Shown here: positions 25,169-33,736 of the stretch, in pieces
Position numbering within the stretch: the first letter of the stretch is position 1
How the letters are laid out: each line of letters opens with the position of its first letter
Assembly: GCF_040546815.1 (NCBI RefSeq)
Contig: NZ_JBEPOO010000001.1
Coordinates: 2,480,001-2,544,000 of the forward strand
Reading direction: 5' to 3'
Length of the DNA stretch: 64,000 nucleotides
Origin: Devosia sp. 2618
GTDB taxonomy: Bacteria; Pseudomonadota; Alphaproteobacteria; Rhizobiales; Devosiaceae
Program-made: the position numbers and the translations under genes
Notes under the pieces: generated by a model
What the model was told of the DNA's origin: nothing
Seen by the model: the letters and a program-made list of their open reading frames with translations, nothing else
The model's database searches: none

Positions 25169-26911
25169 CTATTGAGTTGCGTTGGCTTCGGTGAGCCCGT
25201 CGACAAGTTTGGGAGCGACGCGTTCCTTGACGTTGCCGACGGTGTCGACCGAGGCCGCAACGCGCCACTGGAACTTGGCCTCAAGCTTGCGCCCGGCCTT
25301 CCAGTAAGCATCGCCCAGATGGTCGTTGATCTCGGCATCGTTGGGCCGCAGCATGGCTGCCTTTTCGAGCGTGGTCACCGCTTCGTCGATCCGGCCGAGC
25401 TTGTAGAAAGCCCAACCCAGCGAATCGACGATGTAGCCATCCTGTGGCTGCGCCGCGACAGCCTTTTCGATCATCTCCAGCGCGGGCTCGAGATTCATGT
25501 CCTGATCGATCCAGCTATAGCCGAGATAGTTCAGCACGGCTGGCTGGTCGGGATTGAGTTCAAGAGCCTTGAGGAAATCGGCTTCGGCTTTTGGCCATTC
25601 CTTGGCGCGCTCATAGGCGATGCCGCGCACGTAGTAGAAGCGCCAATCGGATGGGCGCTCGCCGCCGGTCAACTTGAGCGCCTTGGTGTAGGCGTCCGCT
25701 GCCGGAATATACTGCTCGTCGTAGCGCAGCATATCGCCGAGCACCGACACAGCATCGAGGTCTTCGGGCTGGCTGACCACAATGTTGTTGAGGCGGCGCA
25801 GGGCTTCTTTACGATCGCCAATGGCATCAAGGTTTTGTGCGACGCGCACGACAGCCGTTGGCTTCATGGCCGAGGTGGGCGGCACTGCTTCATAAATGGC
25901 GTTGGCGGCGGCATGCTGGTCGGCACCATCGAGCAGCTGGCCTAGCACCAGTGAGATCACATCGGCGGATGGGTCGAGGTAGAGGCCCAGACGCAGGAAG
26001 ACCAACGACAGATCGAGATTGCCATCGCGGGCCAGGGCAACGCCGATGCCGTGGAACATTTCGGCCGAGCCGACCTGAACATTGGAGGCGAAAATGCCGG
26101 GACGCTGACCGGCTTCGATCTGGTCTTTGACAACGGTGACGATGGGGTGCGTGGCACCCTGCGCTTCAAAATCGTTGATGACTTCGAGCGCTTCATCGAA
26201 GCGACCGGCATTGGCCAGCGTGCGGGCATAAACTTCGGTAATGCGGGCGACGTAGGGCTCGGCTTCGTGAGCGCGGCGGGCCAGATCGATAGCGCCGGCG
26301 CTGTCGCCTGCCACTTCGGCCATCAGTGCGCGGTGGAACACCAGGAAATCGCCGAGGCCGGTTTTTCCTAAGCGATCCATAACCGCGTCGGCATCAGCCT
26401 TGCGGTTGTCGCCGATCAGAGCCCAAGCGCGCAGAATGCTGGCGGTGATGCCGGTAAAGCTATCGGGGCTGATAGTGTTGAGCAGCCGTTCGGCGGCGCC
26501 ATAGCGGCGCTCCTTGAGCGCCTCGGCGGCGACAACGAGTTCGGCCAGTTCATTATTGCGGTCGAGGTCCAGCAGATGCTTGGCGGTCGAAGCCGCCTGC
26601 CCGATCTGACCATCGGCGGCATAGGCGATGAAGGCGCGCTCGACGAGCAACGGATTGTCCCAGTCACTGATGGCCGCCTGAGCGAAATAGCGCGCAGCTT
26701 CTTCGGTGCGTAGATCCTGCAACGCCTGCTGGCCGGCCATATAAGCGCCAGATACGCTGCTGCGGAACAATGGCATGACGTTGAAACGGGCCAGCGGGTC
26801 TGACTGCGCGGTCAGGACTGGCTGCGCCATTGTCGTGCTCGACATGACGGTCGCTGACAGTAGCAGGGCGACTAGCGCCGGACGCGCGAAGCGGTTCAGA
26901 AGCGATTTCAC
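25169..26911 (-). CDS. Exported tetratricopeptide repeat protein
   Basis: 580 residues with a signal peptide, MKSLLNRFARPALVALLLSATVMSSTTMAQ, and a mature part built of about ten TPR-like helix pairs. Clear units are GAYMAGQQALQDLRTEEAARYFAQAAISDWDNP, EWPKAEADFLKALELNPDQPAVLNYLGYSWIDQD, LEPALEMIEKAVAAQPQDG.IVDSLGWAFYKLGRIDEAVTTLEKAAMLRPNDAEINDHLGDAYWKAGR. TPR proteins serve as assembly scaffolds. In Hyphomicrobiales this gene often precedes ispE, as here. It is periplasmic and probably envelope-related. A partner is not evident. Confidence 0.88.
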   Translation of the reverse strand: MKSLLNRFARPALVALLLSATVMSSTTMAQPVLTAQSDPLARFNVMPLFRSSVSGAYMAGQQALQDLRTEEAARYFAQAAISDWDNPLLVERAFIAYAADGQIGQAASTAKHLLDLDRNNELAELVVAAEALKERRYGAAERLLNTISPDSFTGITASILRAWALIGDNRKADADAVMDRLGKTGLGDFLVFHRALMAEVAGDSAGAIDLARRAHEAEPYVARITEVYARTLANAGRFDEALEVINDFEAQGATHPIVTVVKDQIEAGQRPGIFASNVQVGSAEMFHGIGVALARDGNLDLSLVFLRLGLYLDPSADVISLVLGQLLDGADQHAAANAIYEAVPPTSAMKPTAVVRVAQNLDAIGDRKEALRRLNNIVVSQPEDLDAVSVLGDMLRYDEQYIPAADAYTKALKLTGGERPSDWRFYYVRGIAYERAKEWPKAEADFLKALELNPDQPAVLNYLGYSWIDQDMNLEPALEMIEKAVAAQPQDGYIVDSLGWAFYKLGRIDEAVTTLEKAAMLRPNDAEINDHLGDAYWKAGRKLEAKFQWRVAASVDTVGNVKERVAPKLVDGLTEANATQ

Positions 26912-27017
26912 GAGACTGGAAACTCCCTTGGCCTATTGGGCCCGTTCTGGGCGCGAAGATTGTCCGTTTTGGGACTGCGCCGCAAGGGCGCGCCACATAG
27001 CGTGATCCATCTATGGG

Positions 27018-28664
27018 TCACATTCCGCTGTAGTTGGGGCCACTGCCCCCTTCGGGAGGCACCCAGGTGATGTTCTGGGCCGGGTCTTTGATGTCGCAAG
27101 TCTTGCAGTGGACGCAGTTGGCAGCGTGGATGCGGAATACCGGCGCGGCGCCTTCTTCGGCCATTTCATAAACCCCTGCAGGACAATAGAGCGGCGCAGG
27201 TTCGCCAAATCTGGGCAGGTTGTCGCGGACGGGCACGGCCGGATCAGCCAGCAAGAGATGGACCGGCTGGTCTTCGTCATGCGCCAGATTGGCGAGGTAG
27301 ACGGAGGACGCGCGGTCGAAAGTTAGTTTGCCGTCTGGGCGTGGGTAAGTGATCGCGGGTAGCGCGCCCTTGGGCTGCAGGCCCTGATAATCCTGTTTTT
27401 CGTGATGGAGCGTGCCAAGCAGCGAGCGGCGGAAGATCGCCGAGGTCCAAAGTTCGACGCCAGCAGCGAGCGCGCCGACCACGGTGCCGAGCTTGGTCCA
27501 GAGCGGCTTGACGTTACGCACGCCTTGCAACTCGGTCGAGATACCGGTGGCCATGATGCGTTGACCGAAATCGGCGATGAGATCGTGCTGGCGGCCCATG
27601 CCGATGGCGTCAGCCACCGCGTCTGCCGCGCCGATGCCGGACAGAATGGCGTTGTGGATGGCCTTGAGGCGCGGCGCGTTCATGAAGCCTGCCGCACAGC
27701 CGATCAGGCCTCCGCCGGGGAAAGCAAGCGTAGGAATGGACTGCCAGCCACCGGCGGTGACGGCGCGGGCGCCATAGCTGATGCGGGTGGCACCTTCTAG
27801 CAGCGGCGCGACCGAGGGATGGGTCTTGAAGCGCTGGAATTCGTCGAAGGGCGACAGCGTCGGGTTCTTGTAATCGAGGTAAGTCACGAGCCCGACGTAA
27901 AGCTTGCGGTCTTCGGCGTGATAGACGAACCCGCCGCCGGATGTGGCATTATCGAGCGGGAAGCCAAGATAGTGGTCTACCTTGCCGGGCCGGTGGCGGT
28001 CGGCGGGGACTTCCCAGACTTCTTTGATGCCGAGCCCGTATTTCTGCGGTTCGCGGGCCAGGCTGTGCGAAGCGATGACATGTTTGGCCAGCGAGCCACG
28101 CGCGCCTTCAGCGATCAACGTGTACTTGGCCTCGAGCGCGATGCCTTCGGCAAAGCCGGGCTTGGGGTCGCCGTTGTGGTCGCGGCCGAGATCGCCGGTG
28201 ATGATGCCGCGCACCGGGCCATTGCCGGAACTCAGGACATCCACCGCAGCGGTCATAGGGAAAATGTCGACGCCAAGTTCGGCCGCCTGTTCGCCGAGCC
28301 AGCGCACCAGATTGCCAAGGCTGACGATGACGCCGTTCGGAGTCTTGAGCTGGGGCGGCATCAGGGCGTGCGGCAGCGCCAGATCGTGCTTGGCGGTGAG
28401 GAAATGGTAGGTGTCGCTGGTGACATCGGGGCCGACAGGCGCGCCTTTTTGCCGCCAGTCGGGAATCAGTGCGTCGAGCCCGACAGGGTCCATAACGGCG
28501 CCCGACAGGATATGGCCGCCGATTTCTGCAGCCTTTTCAACGACGGTGACGGCGATTTCGGGGTGGCGTTGCTTGATGCGGATAGCGGCGGCCAGACCCG
28601 ATGGACCCGCGCCAACAATCAGCACATCGGTCGAAAGGGTTTCGCGCGAACCGGCTTCTGCCAT
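27018..28664 (-). CDS. Electron transfer flavoprotein-ubiquinone oxidoreductase
   Basis: 548 residues. It begins with an FAD dinucleotide-binding motif ([24 protein letters not shown]) and has the family-specific [36 protein letters not shown], and [41 protein letters not shown]-like region. The C-terminus carries the 4Fe-4S ligands in [25 protein letters not shown] with the fourth Cys in LYCPAGVYE. The enzyme moves electrons from ETF (fatty acid and amino acid oxidation) to ubiquinone at the inner membrane. The ATG at 28664 starts the FAD domain. A longer open frame upstream covers the divergent promoter. Confidence 0.95.
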   Translation of the reverse strand: [548 protein letters not shown]

Positions 28665-28786
28665 ATAGAGTGCCTCTGTCGTCCAGTTGAGGTATCGCGC
28701 TGTCGAACCGTAACCGGGCCCACTTTTCCTGACAGCGTTCCGAGCGCGGCTGGCCGCGCCAAACGGGCTGTGACATAACAGAGAAC

Positions 28787-29593
28787 ATGGCTGAAACGCG
28801 ACCGCTAAATCACGACGAAATGCTCGCCGTGCTCGACTGGTATCGAGCTGCGGGCGTTGACGTTGCCGTGGGCGAAGAGCCAATCGACCGCTTCGCGCAG
28901 CGTCCGCCGCAGCGGGTGATGCCTGTTGTCGCATCGGCAAATGCTTCAACAGAGCAGCGTCCTGTCGAAACACTACCGCTGGGCGGCGATCCGTCTGAAG
29001 CGCGCAGCCTTGCGGCATCGGCGAAGACGCTCGACGAATTGCAGACCATTTTGGGCAGCTATGATGGTTGCGGGCTCAAGCTGCGCGCCACGCAGCTGGT
29101 ATTTGCCGACGGCAATCCCGAAGCCGACATCATGCTGATTGGCGAAGCGCCGGGAGCGGAAGAGGACCGGCAGGGTAAGCCATTTGTCGGCAAATCCGGG
29201 CAGTTGCTCGACCGCATGCTGGCCGCCATCGGGCTCGACCGCACCAAGGTTTACATTGCCAATACCGTGCCATGGCGGCCGCCGGGCAACCGCACGCCGA
29301 CCCCTGAAGAGATGGCGCTGTGCCTGCCTTTCCTCAATCGACAGGTGGAGCTTGTTGCGCCCAAGCTGGTGATGACGCTGGGTGGCCCCGCCATGCAGAC
29401 GGTGTTTTCGACCACGGCGGGCATCATCAAGATGCGCGGCAAGTGGTCGAGCGTGACCATTGGCAATCACACGGTCGAAGCCATTCCGACGCTGCACCCG
29501 GCCTATCTGCTGCGCAACCCGCCGGCCAAGGAGCAGGCCTGGGCGGATCTTTTGGCGTTGAAGGTGAAGATGAGCTCGGTGGGGCTGGGCTGA
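28787..29593 (+). CDS. Uracil-DNA glycosylase, family 4 type, with incomplete cluster ligands
   Basis: 268 residues. The catalytic core is family 4-like: [43 protein letters not shown] and [11 protein letters not shown]. Family 4 enzymes normally hold a 4Fe-4S cluster by CX2C...CX15C. Here C95 and C179 are at fitting places, while Y92 and W163 occupy the other two positions by spacing. So the cluster may be absent or altered. An N-terminal extension of about 80 residues ([23 protein letters not shown]) is typical of alphaproteobacterial members. The enzyme removes uracil from DNA. It is divergent from ETF-QO. Confidence 0.88.
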   Translation: MAETRPLNHDEMLAVLDWYRAAGVDVAVGEEPIDRFAQRPPQRVMPVVASANASTEQRPVETLPLGGDPSEARSLAASAKTLDELQTILGSYDGCGLKLRATQLVFADGNPEADIMLIGEAPGAEEDRQGKPFVGKSGQLLDRMLAAIGLDRTKVYIANTVPWRPPGNRTPTPEEMALCLPFLNRQVELVAPKLVMTLGGPAMQTVFSTTAGIIKMRGKWSSVTIGNHTVEAIPTLHPAYLLRNPPAKEQAWADLLALKVKMSSVGLG

Positions 29594-29937
29594 CGGATTT
29601 GCACCTTCCCTACCATAGTTACCCCTAACCTAACCTAACCTAACCTAACCTACGCCCCTCCTTGATGATCGCGTTGCTTCCGCAAAGCGGGAAGCTCCCG
29701 ATCAATTCGCTGTCCGAAGTGGGATTGCCGTTTCTGCGGGAATGACGCTGTGGGTGTGTGAACGAGGAAACCTTCGGCAGCGCGGGAGGTAAGGGCTTCC
29801 GCACGCGGCAGATTCCGCAGCAAAAACAAAATCTCGCCGCGGGGGCATTTCCGCTCTGCCATTCTGGGATCGCCGCGTTATGGTCATCGTCATGTGATTT
29901 GCAACGTTCCTCCTGATCCTGCACCGCCGAAAGCGTC
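29594..29937. other. Intergenic region with tandem TAACC array and repeat debris
   Basis: 344 bases. It starts with five exact tandem copies of TAACC (29626-29650). After this is GCTTCCGCAAAGCGGGAAGC, a hairpin at about 29677-29696, and GGGATTGCCGTTTCTGCGGGAATGAC at about 29721-29746 (split here only for description: it begins GGGATTGCC and ends GGGAATGAC), which looks like half of a palindromic repeat. Short frames on the minus strand here have no family similarity that I recognise and are taken as chance. Confidence 0.6.
29626..29650. repeat. Five tandem copies of TAACC
   Basis: Five uninterrupted pentamers, 25 bases after an ACCCC lead-in and followed by TACG. They lie 33 bases after the uracil-DNA glycosylase stop. 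Such short arrays change length by slippage. No function is evident, since no start codon or promoter is within easy reach. Confidence 0.9.
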
Positions 29938-31263
29938 ATGGCCTCTGTAATCAAGATCTACGCTCTGTTCCTGGGGTCCGCGCTGCTGATGTTTGGCGGC
30001 GGCTTGCAGGGGCTGCTGTTGTCGGTTCGCGGCGCGGAAGAAGGGTTTTCACTGCTATCGCTGGGCCTGATCGGCACCGGCTGGTCGGTCGGCTTTGTGG
30101 CCGGGTCGATAACGGTACCGCTGGTGGTGCGCAAGGTTGGCCATATCCGGGCGTTCTCGGTGATGGCGGCCATCGGCACTGTCACCATTCTGCTCAACCT
30201 GTTGCTGATCAACGATGTCAGCTGGATCTTGCTGCGCGCACTATCGGGCTTCTGCTTTGCCGGCGCGGCGATGATCGTTGAAAGCTGGCTCAACGAAGTT
30301 GCCGAAAACAAGAGCCGCGGAACTATCTTTTCGATCTATGTGACGATCAATATGGCGGCCTCGACCATGGGCCAGATCGCCATGTCGGTGACCGGAACGG
30401 CCGGTTATCTGCCGTTCGTTCTGGGCGCCATCAGCTTTATCTGCGCGGTGCTGCCGACGGCGCTGACCTCGAGCCCGCAGCCGCGTCCCCTTGCCTCGGC
30501 CAAGATTGACGTGGTGTTGCTCTACAAAACCTCGCCAGTGGCGGCGATTGCTGCATTTTCGGTGGGCATGGCCAATGGTGCCTTCGGCACGCTGGCTCCG
30601 GTCTATGGCTATGAGCAAGGGCTGGATGCGAGCGGCATTGCGCTGCTGTTTGCCGTGGCCGCAATTCTCGGCGCGGTCGCGCAAATCCCGTTTGGGCGAT
30701 TGTCTGACCGAATCGACCGCCGCATTGTGCTGATTGGATTGGCTGGCTTCGCAGCCGTTGTTGGCGCTTTGACCGTGCTCATCAATCCCGAGGCGGGATG
30801 GGTCATGTATGTGCTGTTTGCGGCCTATGGTTTTGCCGCCAACCCGATTTATGCGGTCGCGGTGGCTCATGCCAACGACTTCGCCAAGGACGGCGATTTC
30901 GCCAAGATCGCTGGCGGCATGCTGCTGATCTTGGGCATTGGCCTGGCGATTGGCCCGGCCGTTGCTTCGCTGATCATGGGAGCATGGTCGCCAGTGGGAC
31001 TGTTCCTTGTGACGGCGACGTTCCATGGCGCGCTAGCCGTGACGGCATTCCTGCGCATGCGTGTGCGTAAGAGCAAAGACGCGGCCGATCGCGCGCCGTT
31101 CCAGCCCATGGGCAATGACAAGCAGGTGACGCCAGAAACTATTGTGCTCGATCCGCGGGCTGATAGTGATAGCCCCGAGATGGGCCATGCCGAGCGGCCG
31201 GTGCCCGAAGAGTTGGCAACGCCCCCCGAGGAGAAGCGCGATGTTCAAGACGGCACAGTTTGA
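29938..31263 (+). CDS. MFS transporter (YcaD-like)
   Basis: 441 residues and about twelve membrane segments, beginning MASVIKIYALFLGSALLMFGGGLQGLLLSVR, with the MFS motif A equivalent VRKVGHIRAFSVMAAIGT after helix 2 and a second one (GRLSDRIDRRIVLIGLAGF) after helix 8. YcaD-like members are proton-driven transporters with unknown substrate. The C-terminal 60 residues (KDAADRAPFQPMGNDKQVTPE...) are hydrophilic and probably cytoplasmic. The stop codon lies 23 bases inside the next gene, so the pair is one operon. Confidence 0.9.
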   Translation: MASVIKIYALFLGSALLMFGGGLQGLLLSVRGAEEGFSLLSLGLIGTGWSVGFVAGSITVPLVVRKVGHIRAFSVMAAIGTVTILLNLLLINDVSWILLRALSGFCFAGAAMIVESWLNEVAENKSRGTIFSIYVTINMAASTMGQIAMSVTGTAGYLPFVLGAISFICAVLPTALTSSPQPRPLASAKIDVVLLYKTSPVAAIAAFSVGMANGAFGTLAPVYGYEQGLDASGIALLFAVAAILGAVAQIPFGRLSDRIDRRIVLIGLAGFAAVVGALTVLINPEAGWVMYVLFAAYGFAANPIYAVAVAHANDFAKDGDFAKIAGGMLLILGIGLAIGPAVASLIMGAWSPVGLFLVTATFHGALAVTAFLRMRVRKSKDAADRAPFQPMGNDKQVTPETIVLDPRADSDSPEMGHAERPVPEELATPPEEKRDVQDGTV

Positions 31264-31777
31264 GGACCGGGACTTCAAGCCCCTTTCCATTGCCGTCATC
31301 GCTGTCTCGGATACGCGGACGCTTGAGACCGATACGGGCGGCGCGCTGCTGAAATCACTTCTGGAAGCCGATGGCCATCGCTGCGCCGAGCGCGTTGTGG
31401 TGCGGGACGAGATCCAGCTCGTGCGCAAGGCAGTGCAGGGTTTTGTCGCCGATCCAGACGTAGACGTGGTGCTGACGACGGGCGGCACGGGATTTTCAGG
31501 CCGAGACATTACGCCAGAGGCTGTCGAGCCGCTGTTCGACAAGCGCATGGAAGGTTTTTCCGTGCTGTTCCACCAGTATTCGGCGACGACGGTGGGCACC
31601 AGCTCGATCCAGTCACGCGCGACCGCTGGCCTGATCGGCACGACCTTCGTGTTCTGCCTGCCGGGATCGCGCGGCGCTTGTCGGGATGCCTGGGAAGGCA
31701 TTTTGAGCCACCAGCTCGATTATCGACACAAGCCCTGCAACTTCGTCGAATTGATGCCTCGGCTCAACGAGCGCTGA
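31241..31777 (+). CDS. moaB: Molybdenum cofactor biosynthesis protein B-like
   Basis: 178 residues, starting MFKTAQFEDRDFKPLSIAVIAVSDTRT with GAGGAGAAG upstream. The MoaB/MogA-type fold is shown by VVLTTGGTGFSGRDITPEAVEPLFDKRMEGF, SSIQSRATAGLIGTTFVFCLPGSRGACRDAWE and the C-terminal HKPCNFVELMPRL. The GGTG and GSRGA (usually GSxxA) motifs bind molybdopterin. MoaB proteins bind or adenylate molybdopterin. The exact role varies between species. It overlaps the upstream MFS gene by 23 bases. No other molybdenum cofactor gene is in the window. Confidence 0.92.
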   Translation: MFKTAQFEDRDFKPLSIAVIAVSDTRTLETDTGGALLKSLLEADGHRCAERVVVRDEIQLVRKAVQGFVADPDVDVVLTTGGTGFSGRDITPEAVEPLFDKRMEGFSVLFHQYSATTVGTSSIQSRATAGLIGTTFVFCLPGSRGACRDAWEGILSHQLDYRHKPCNFVELMPRLNER

Positions 31778-31785
31778 GGCGCATA

Positions 31786-31811
31786 CAAAAACGGCGCCCC
31801 GTAAGGCGCCG
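31786..31811 (-). terminator. Rho-independent terminator of the DHA2 MFS gene
   Basis: Read on the minus strand: CGGCGCC, loop TTACGG, GGCGCCG, then TTTTT (complement of AAAAA at 31787-31791). It begins nine bases past the MFS stop. On the plus strand the stem has no T run, so it does not obviously end moaB transcription. Confidence 0.75.
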
Positions 31812-31819
31812 CTGAATGC

Positions 31820-33319
31820 TTAGTGGCCGTGGGTCATTCCGGGTGCGCCGCCTTCCGGCTTGCGCACGAAAAAGGCCGCGATCACTGCAAAGACCGAGAT
31901 GATGGCGCCGACGAAGAAGGCAAGGCGAATACCGCCGGCCATCGCCGCAATCGGCTCGGTGCCGCCTGCAACAAGGCTGGCCGTCTGGAGCGTCATCAAA
32001 GCCACGAACAGTGCCGTACCGGCCGCGCCGGCGACCTGCTGGGTGGTGCCGATCATGGCGCTACCATGCGAGTAGAGGTTTGGCTTTAGCGAACCGAGGC
32101 TTGCGGTGAACAGCGGCGTGAACATCAATGCCAGACCGATGCTGAGGGTCAGGTGACCGGCAAGCAGCAGCCAGATCGGGGTATCCTGCTGTACGAAAGT
32201 CAGGCCCCACATGACGATGCTGAGCAGGATGGCGCCCGGAACGATCAGCGGCGTTGGACCATAGCGATCAAACAGACGACCAACGAAGGGCGCGCAGAGG
32301 CCCATCACCAGACCGCCAGGCAGAAGCATCAGGCCAGTCTGCAAGGTGGTGAGACCAACCACACTCTGCAGGAAGATCGGCAGCAGGATCATGGTGCCAA
32401 ACATCGACATCATGAGGATTGCCATCATCACCACCGAGACGGTGAAGTTCTTGGACTTGAGCGTGCGCAGATCAAGCAGCGCCTTGTTATCCTTCTGCAG
32501 CGAAAGCTGGCGGAAAACGAACAGGGCGATGAATACGACGCCAATGACCAGTGGAATCCAGGCTGGCAGGCCTGCCGAGACTTCGGCATCCGCGGCATGC
32601 AGCGCGCCTTCGCCCAGTCCGCTCAGCCCATAGACGAAGCCGCCAAAGCCAATGATCGACAGCAGAACCGAGACGATATCGAGCGGCGCCTTGGTCGGAA
32701 CCGTGACATTCTTGATCAATGTCGAGCCCAGCGCCAACGCGCCCAGAGCGATCGGTAGCACGAGGATAAACATCCAGCGCCATTCCAGGACCGACAGGAT
32801 CAGGCCGGAAATGGTTGGGCCGATAGCTGGCGCCACGGAAATGACGATGGAGATGTTGCCCATCGTCTTGCCGCGCGACTGCGGTGGCACCAGGTTCATA
32901 ACCGTGGTCATCAGCAGCGGCATCATGATGGCCGTGCCCATGGCCTGAACCACGCGACCGACAATCAGCAGCTGAATGCCGGGGGAGACGGCACAGATCA
33001 GCGTGCCGAGCGAAAACAAGCTCATCGCCAGGGTGAAAACCGGGCGCGTATTGAGGCGCTGCAGCAGATAGCCGGTGATTGGAATGACCACCGCCATGGT
33101 CAGCAGGAAGCCGGTGGTGAGCCACTGGGCGGCATTTGCGGAAATGCCCAGGTCGCCCATCAGATGCGGCACGGCTACGCCCATAATGGTCTCGTTGAGA
33201 ATGACCACGAAAGCGGAAACAAGAAGCAGTGCAATGACCAGCCTGTTGCGCGCGGCATTGTCCTCAGTGACTGGGGCGCTCACAGGTCCGGCGTCGAATG
33301 TGGCAGCATCAGTACTCAT
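31820..33319 (-). CDS. MFS multidrug transporter, DHA2/EmrB-QacA type
   Basis: 499 residues with about fourteen membrane segments. Motifs are NETIMGVAVPHLMGDLGISANAAQWLTTGFLLTMAVVIPITGYLLQRLNTRPVFTLAM (helix 1 to motif A region), MGTAIMMPLLMTTVMNLVPPQSRGKTMG and APAIGPTISGLILSVLEWRWMF, the motif C pattern GPTISG of drug/H+ antiporters. The C-terminus ends PGMTHGH. A cognate TetR or MarR regulator, common beside such genes, is not next to it. The ATG at 33319 has AGGAAA eight bases upstream, and a longer frame upstream was rejected. Confidence 0.92.
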   Translation of the reverse strand: MSTDAATFDAGPVSAPVTEDNAARNRLVIALLLVSAFVVILNETIMGVAVPHLMGDLGISANAAQWLTTGFLLTMAVVIPITGYLLQRLNTRPVFTLAMSLFSLGTLICAVSPGIQLLIVGRVVQAMGTAIMMPLLMTTVMNLVPPQSRGKTMGNISIVISVAPAIGPTISGLILSVLEWRWMFILVLPIALGALALGSTLIKNVTVPTKAPLDIVSVLLSIIGFGGFVYGLSGLGEGALHAADAEVSAGLPAWIPLVIGVVFIALFVFRQLSLQKDNKALLDLRTLKSKNFTVSVVMMAILMMSMFGTMILLPIFLQSVVGLTTLQTGLMLLPGGLVMGLCAPFVGRLFDRYGPTPLIVPGAILLSIVMWGLTFVQQDTPIWLLLAGHLTLSIGLALMFTPLFTASLGSLKPNLYSHGSAMIGTTQQVAGAAGTALFVALMTLQTASLVAGGTEPIAAMAGGIRLAFFVGAIISVFAVIAAFFVRKPEGGAPGMTHGH

Positions 33320-33736
33320 GATATTTCCTAAATCTAGATTTGCGTCGCTAGCAGGACGACGAACGGCGCCGGCGGAGACCGACAGCACCTTGAATGATTT
33401 TTGCGACAGTGAATGTCAGCAGAGTGGGTCGTTAAGTTTTTTATTCAGCAAGTCGGAACAGGCCAACGCGAGATGAACGATCTAGCGTTGCGCAGCATTT
33501 TCCCCGAGCCCCAAACGGTCGATCTGTTTATTCCCACACCCGGGCCCCGTCCACCCGCAGAATTGCACTTCTGGGTTGCAATTAAAGGGTTAGTCACCGT
33601 TGAAAGTCGCGACCCATGCCCATATGTGATACGGGAATGACATTGTGTTCTTGTTTTGTTCCATCGCGACTGTTACATCCTGAGACATGTTTTGCAGTCA
33701 CGATTCGACTGCCAAGCGCCCGGCAGGAGAAGTCTC
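33320..33736. other. Divergent regulatory region between the DHA2 MFS and radical SAM genes
   Basis: 417 bases with no convincing gene; one 75-codon frame at 33413-33640 has no ribosome site or recognisable family. The region holds the LexA-type box at 33647-33661. It also contains TGCACTTCTGGGTTGCA around 33566-33582, an imperfect palindrome that could be an operator. AT-rich stretches such as TTAAGTTTTTTATTC at about 33433-33447 may be promoter elements of the MFS gene. Confidence 0.55.
33647..33661. promoter_or_regulatory. LexA-type SOS box GTTC-N7-GTTC
   Basis: GTTC at 33647-33650, seven bases TTGTTTT, GTTC at 33658-33661. The direct-repeat GTTC-N7-GTTC is the LexA operator of alphaproteobacteria. 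It lies 75 bases before the start codon of the radical SAM gene, a fitting place for repression. I found no other exact copy at a promoter in this window. Confidence 0.7.

Noticed and set aside
28777..28800. GAAC-N7-AAAC near the start of the uracil-DNA glycosylase gene as a LexA box
   Set aside because: Only one half matches GAAC, and it overlaps the start codon. The second half differs at the first base.
33413..33640. A 75-codon plus-strand frame upstream of the radical SAM gene
   Set aside because: No ribosome site, proline-rich chance-like product, lies in a regulatory region.
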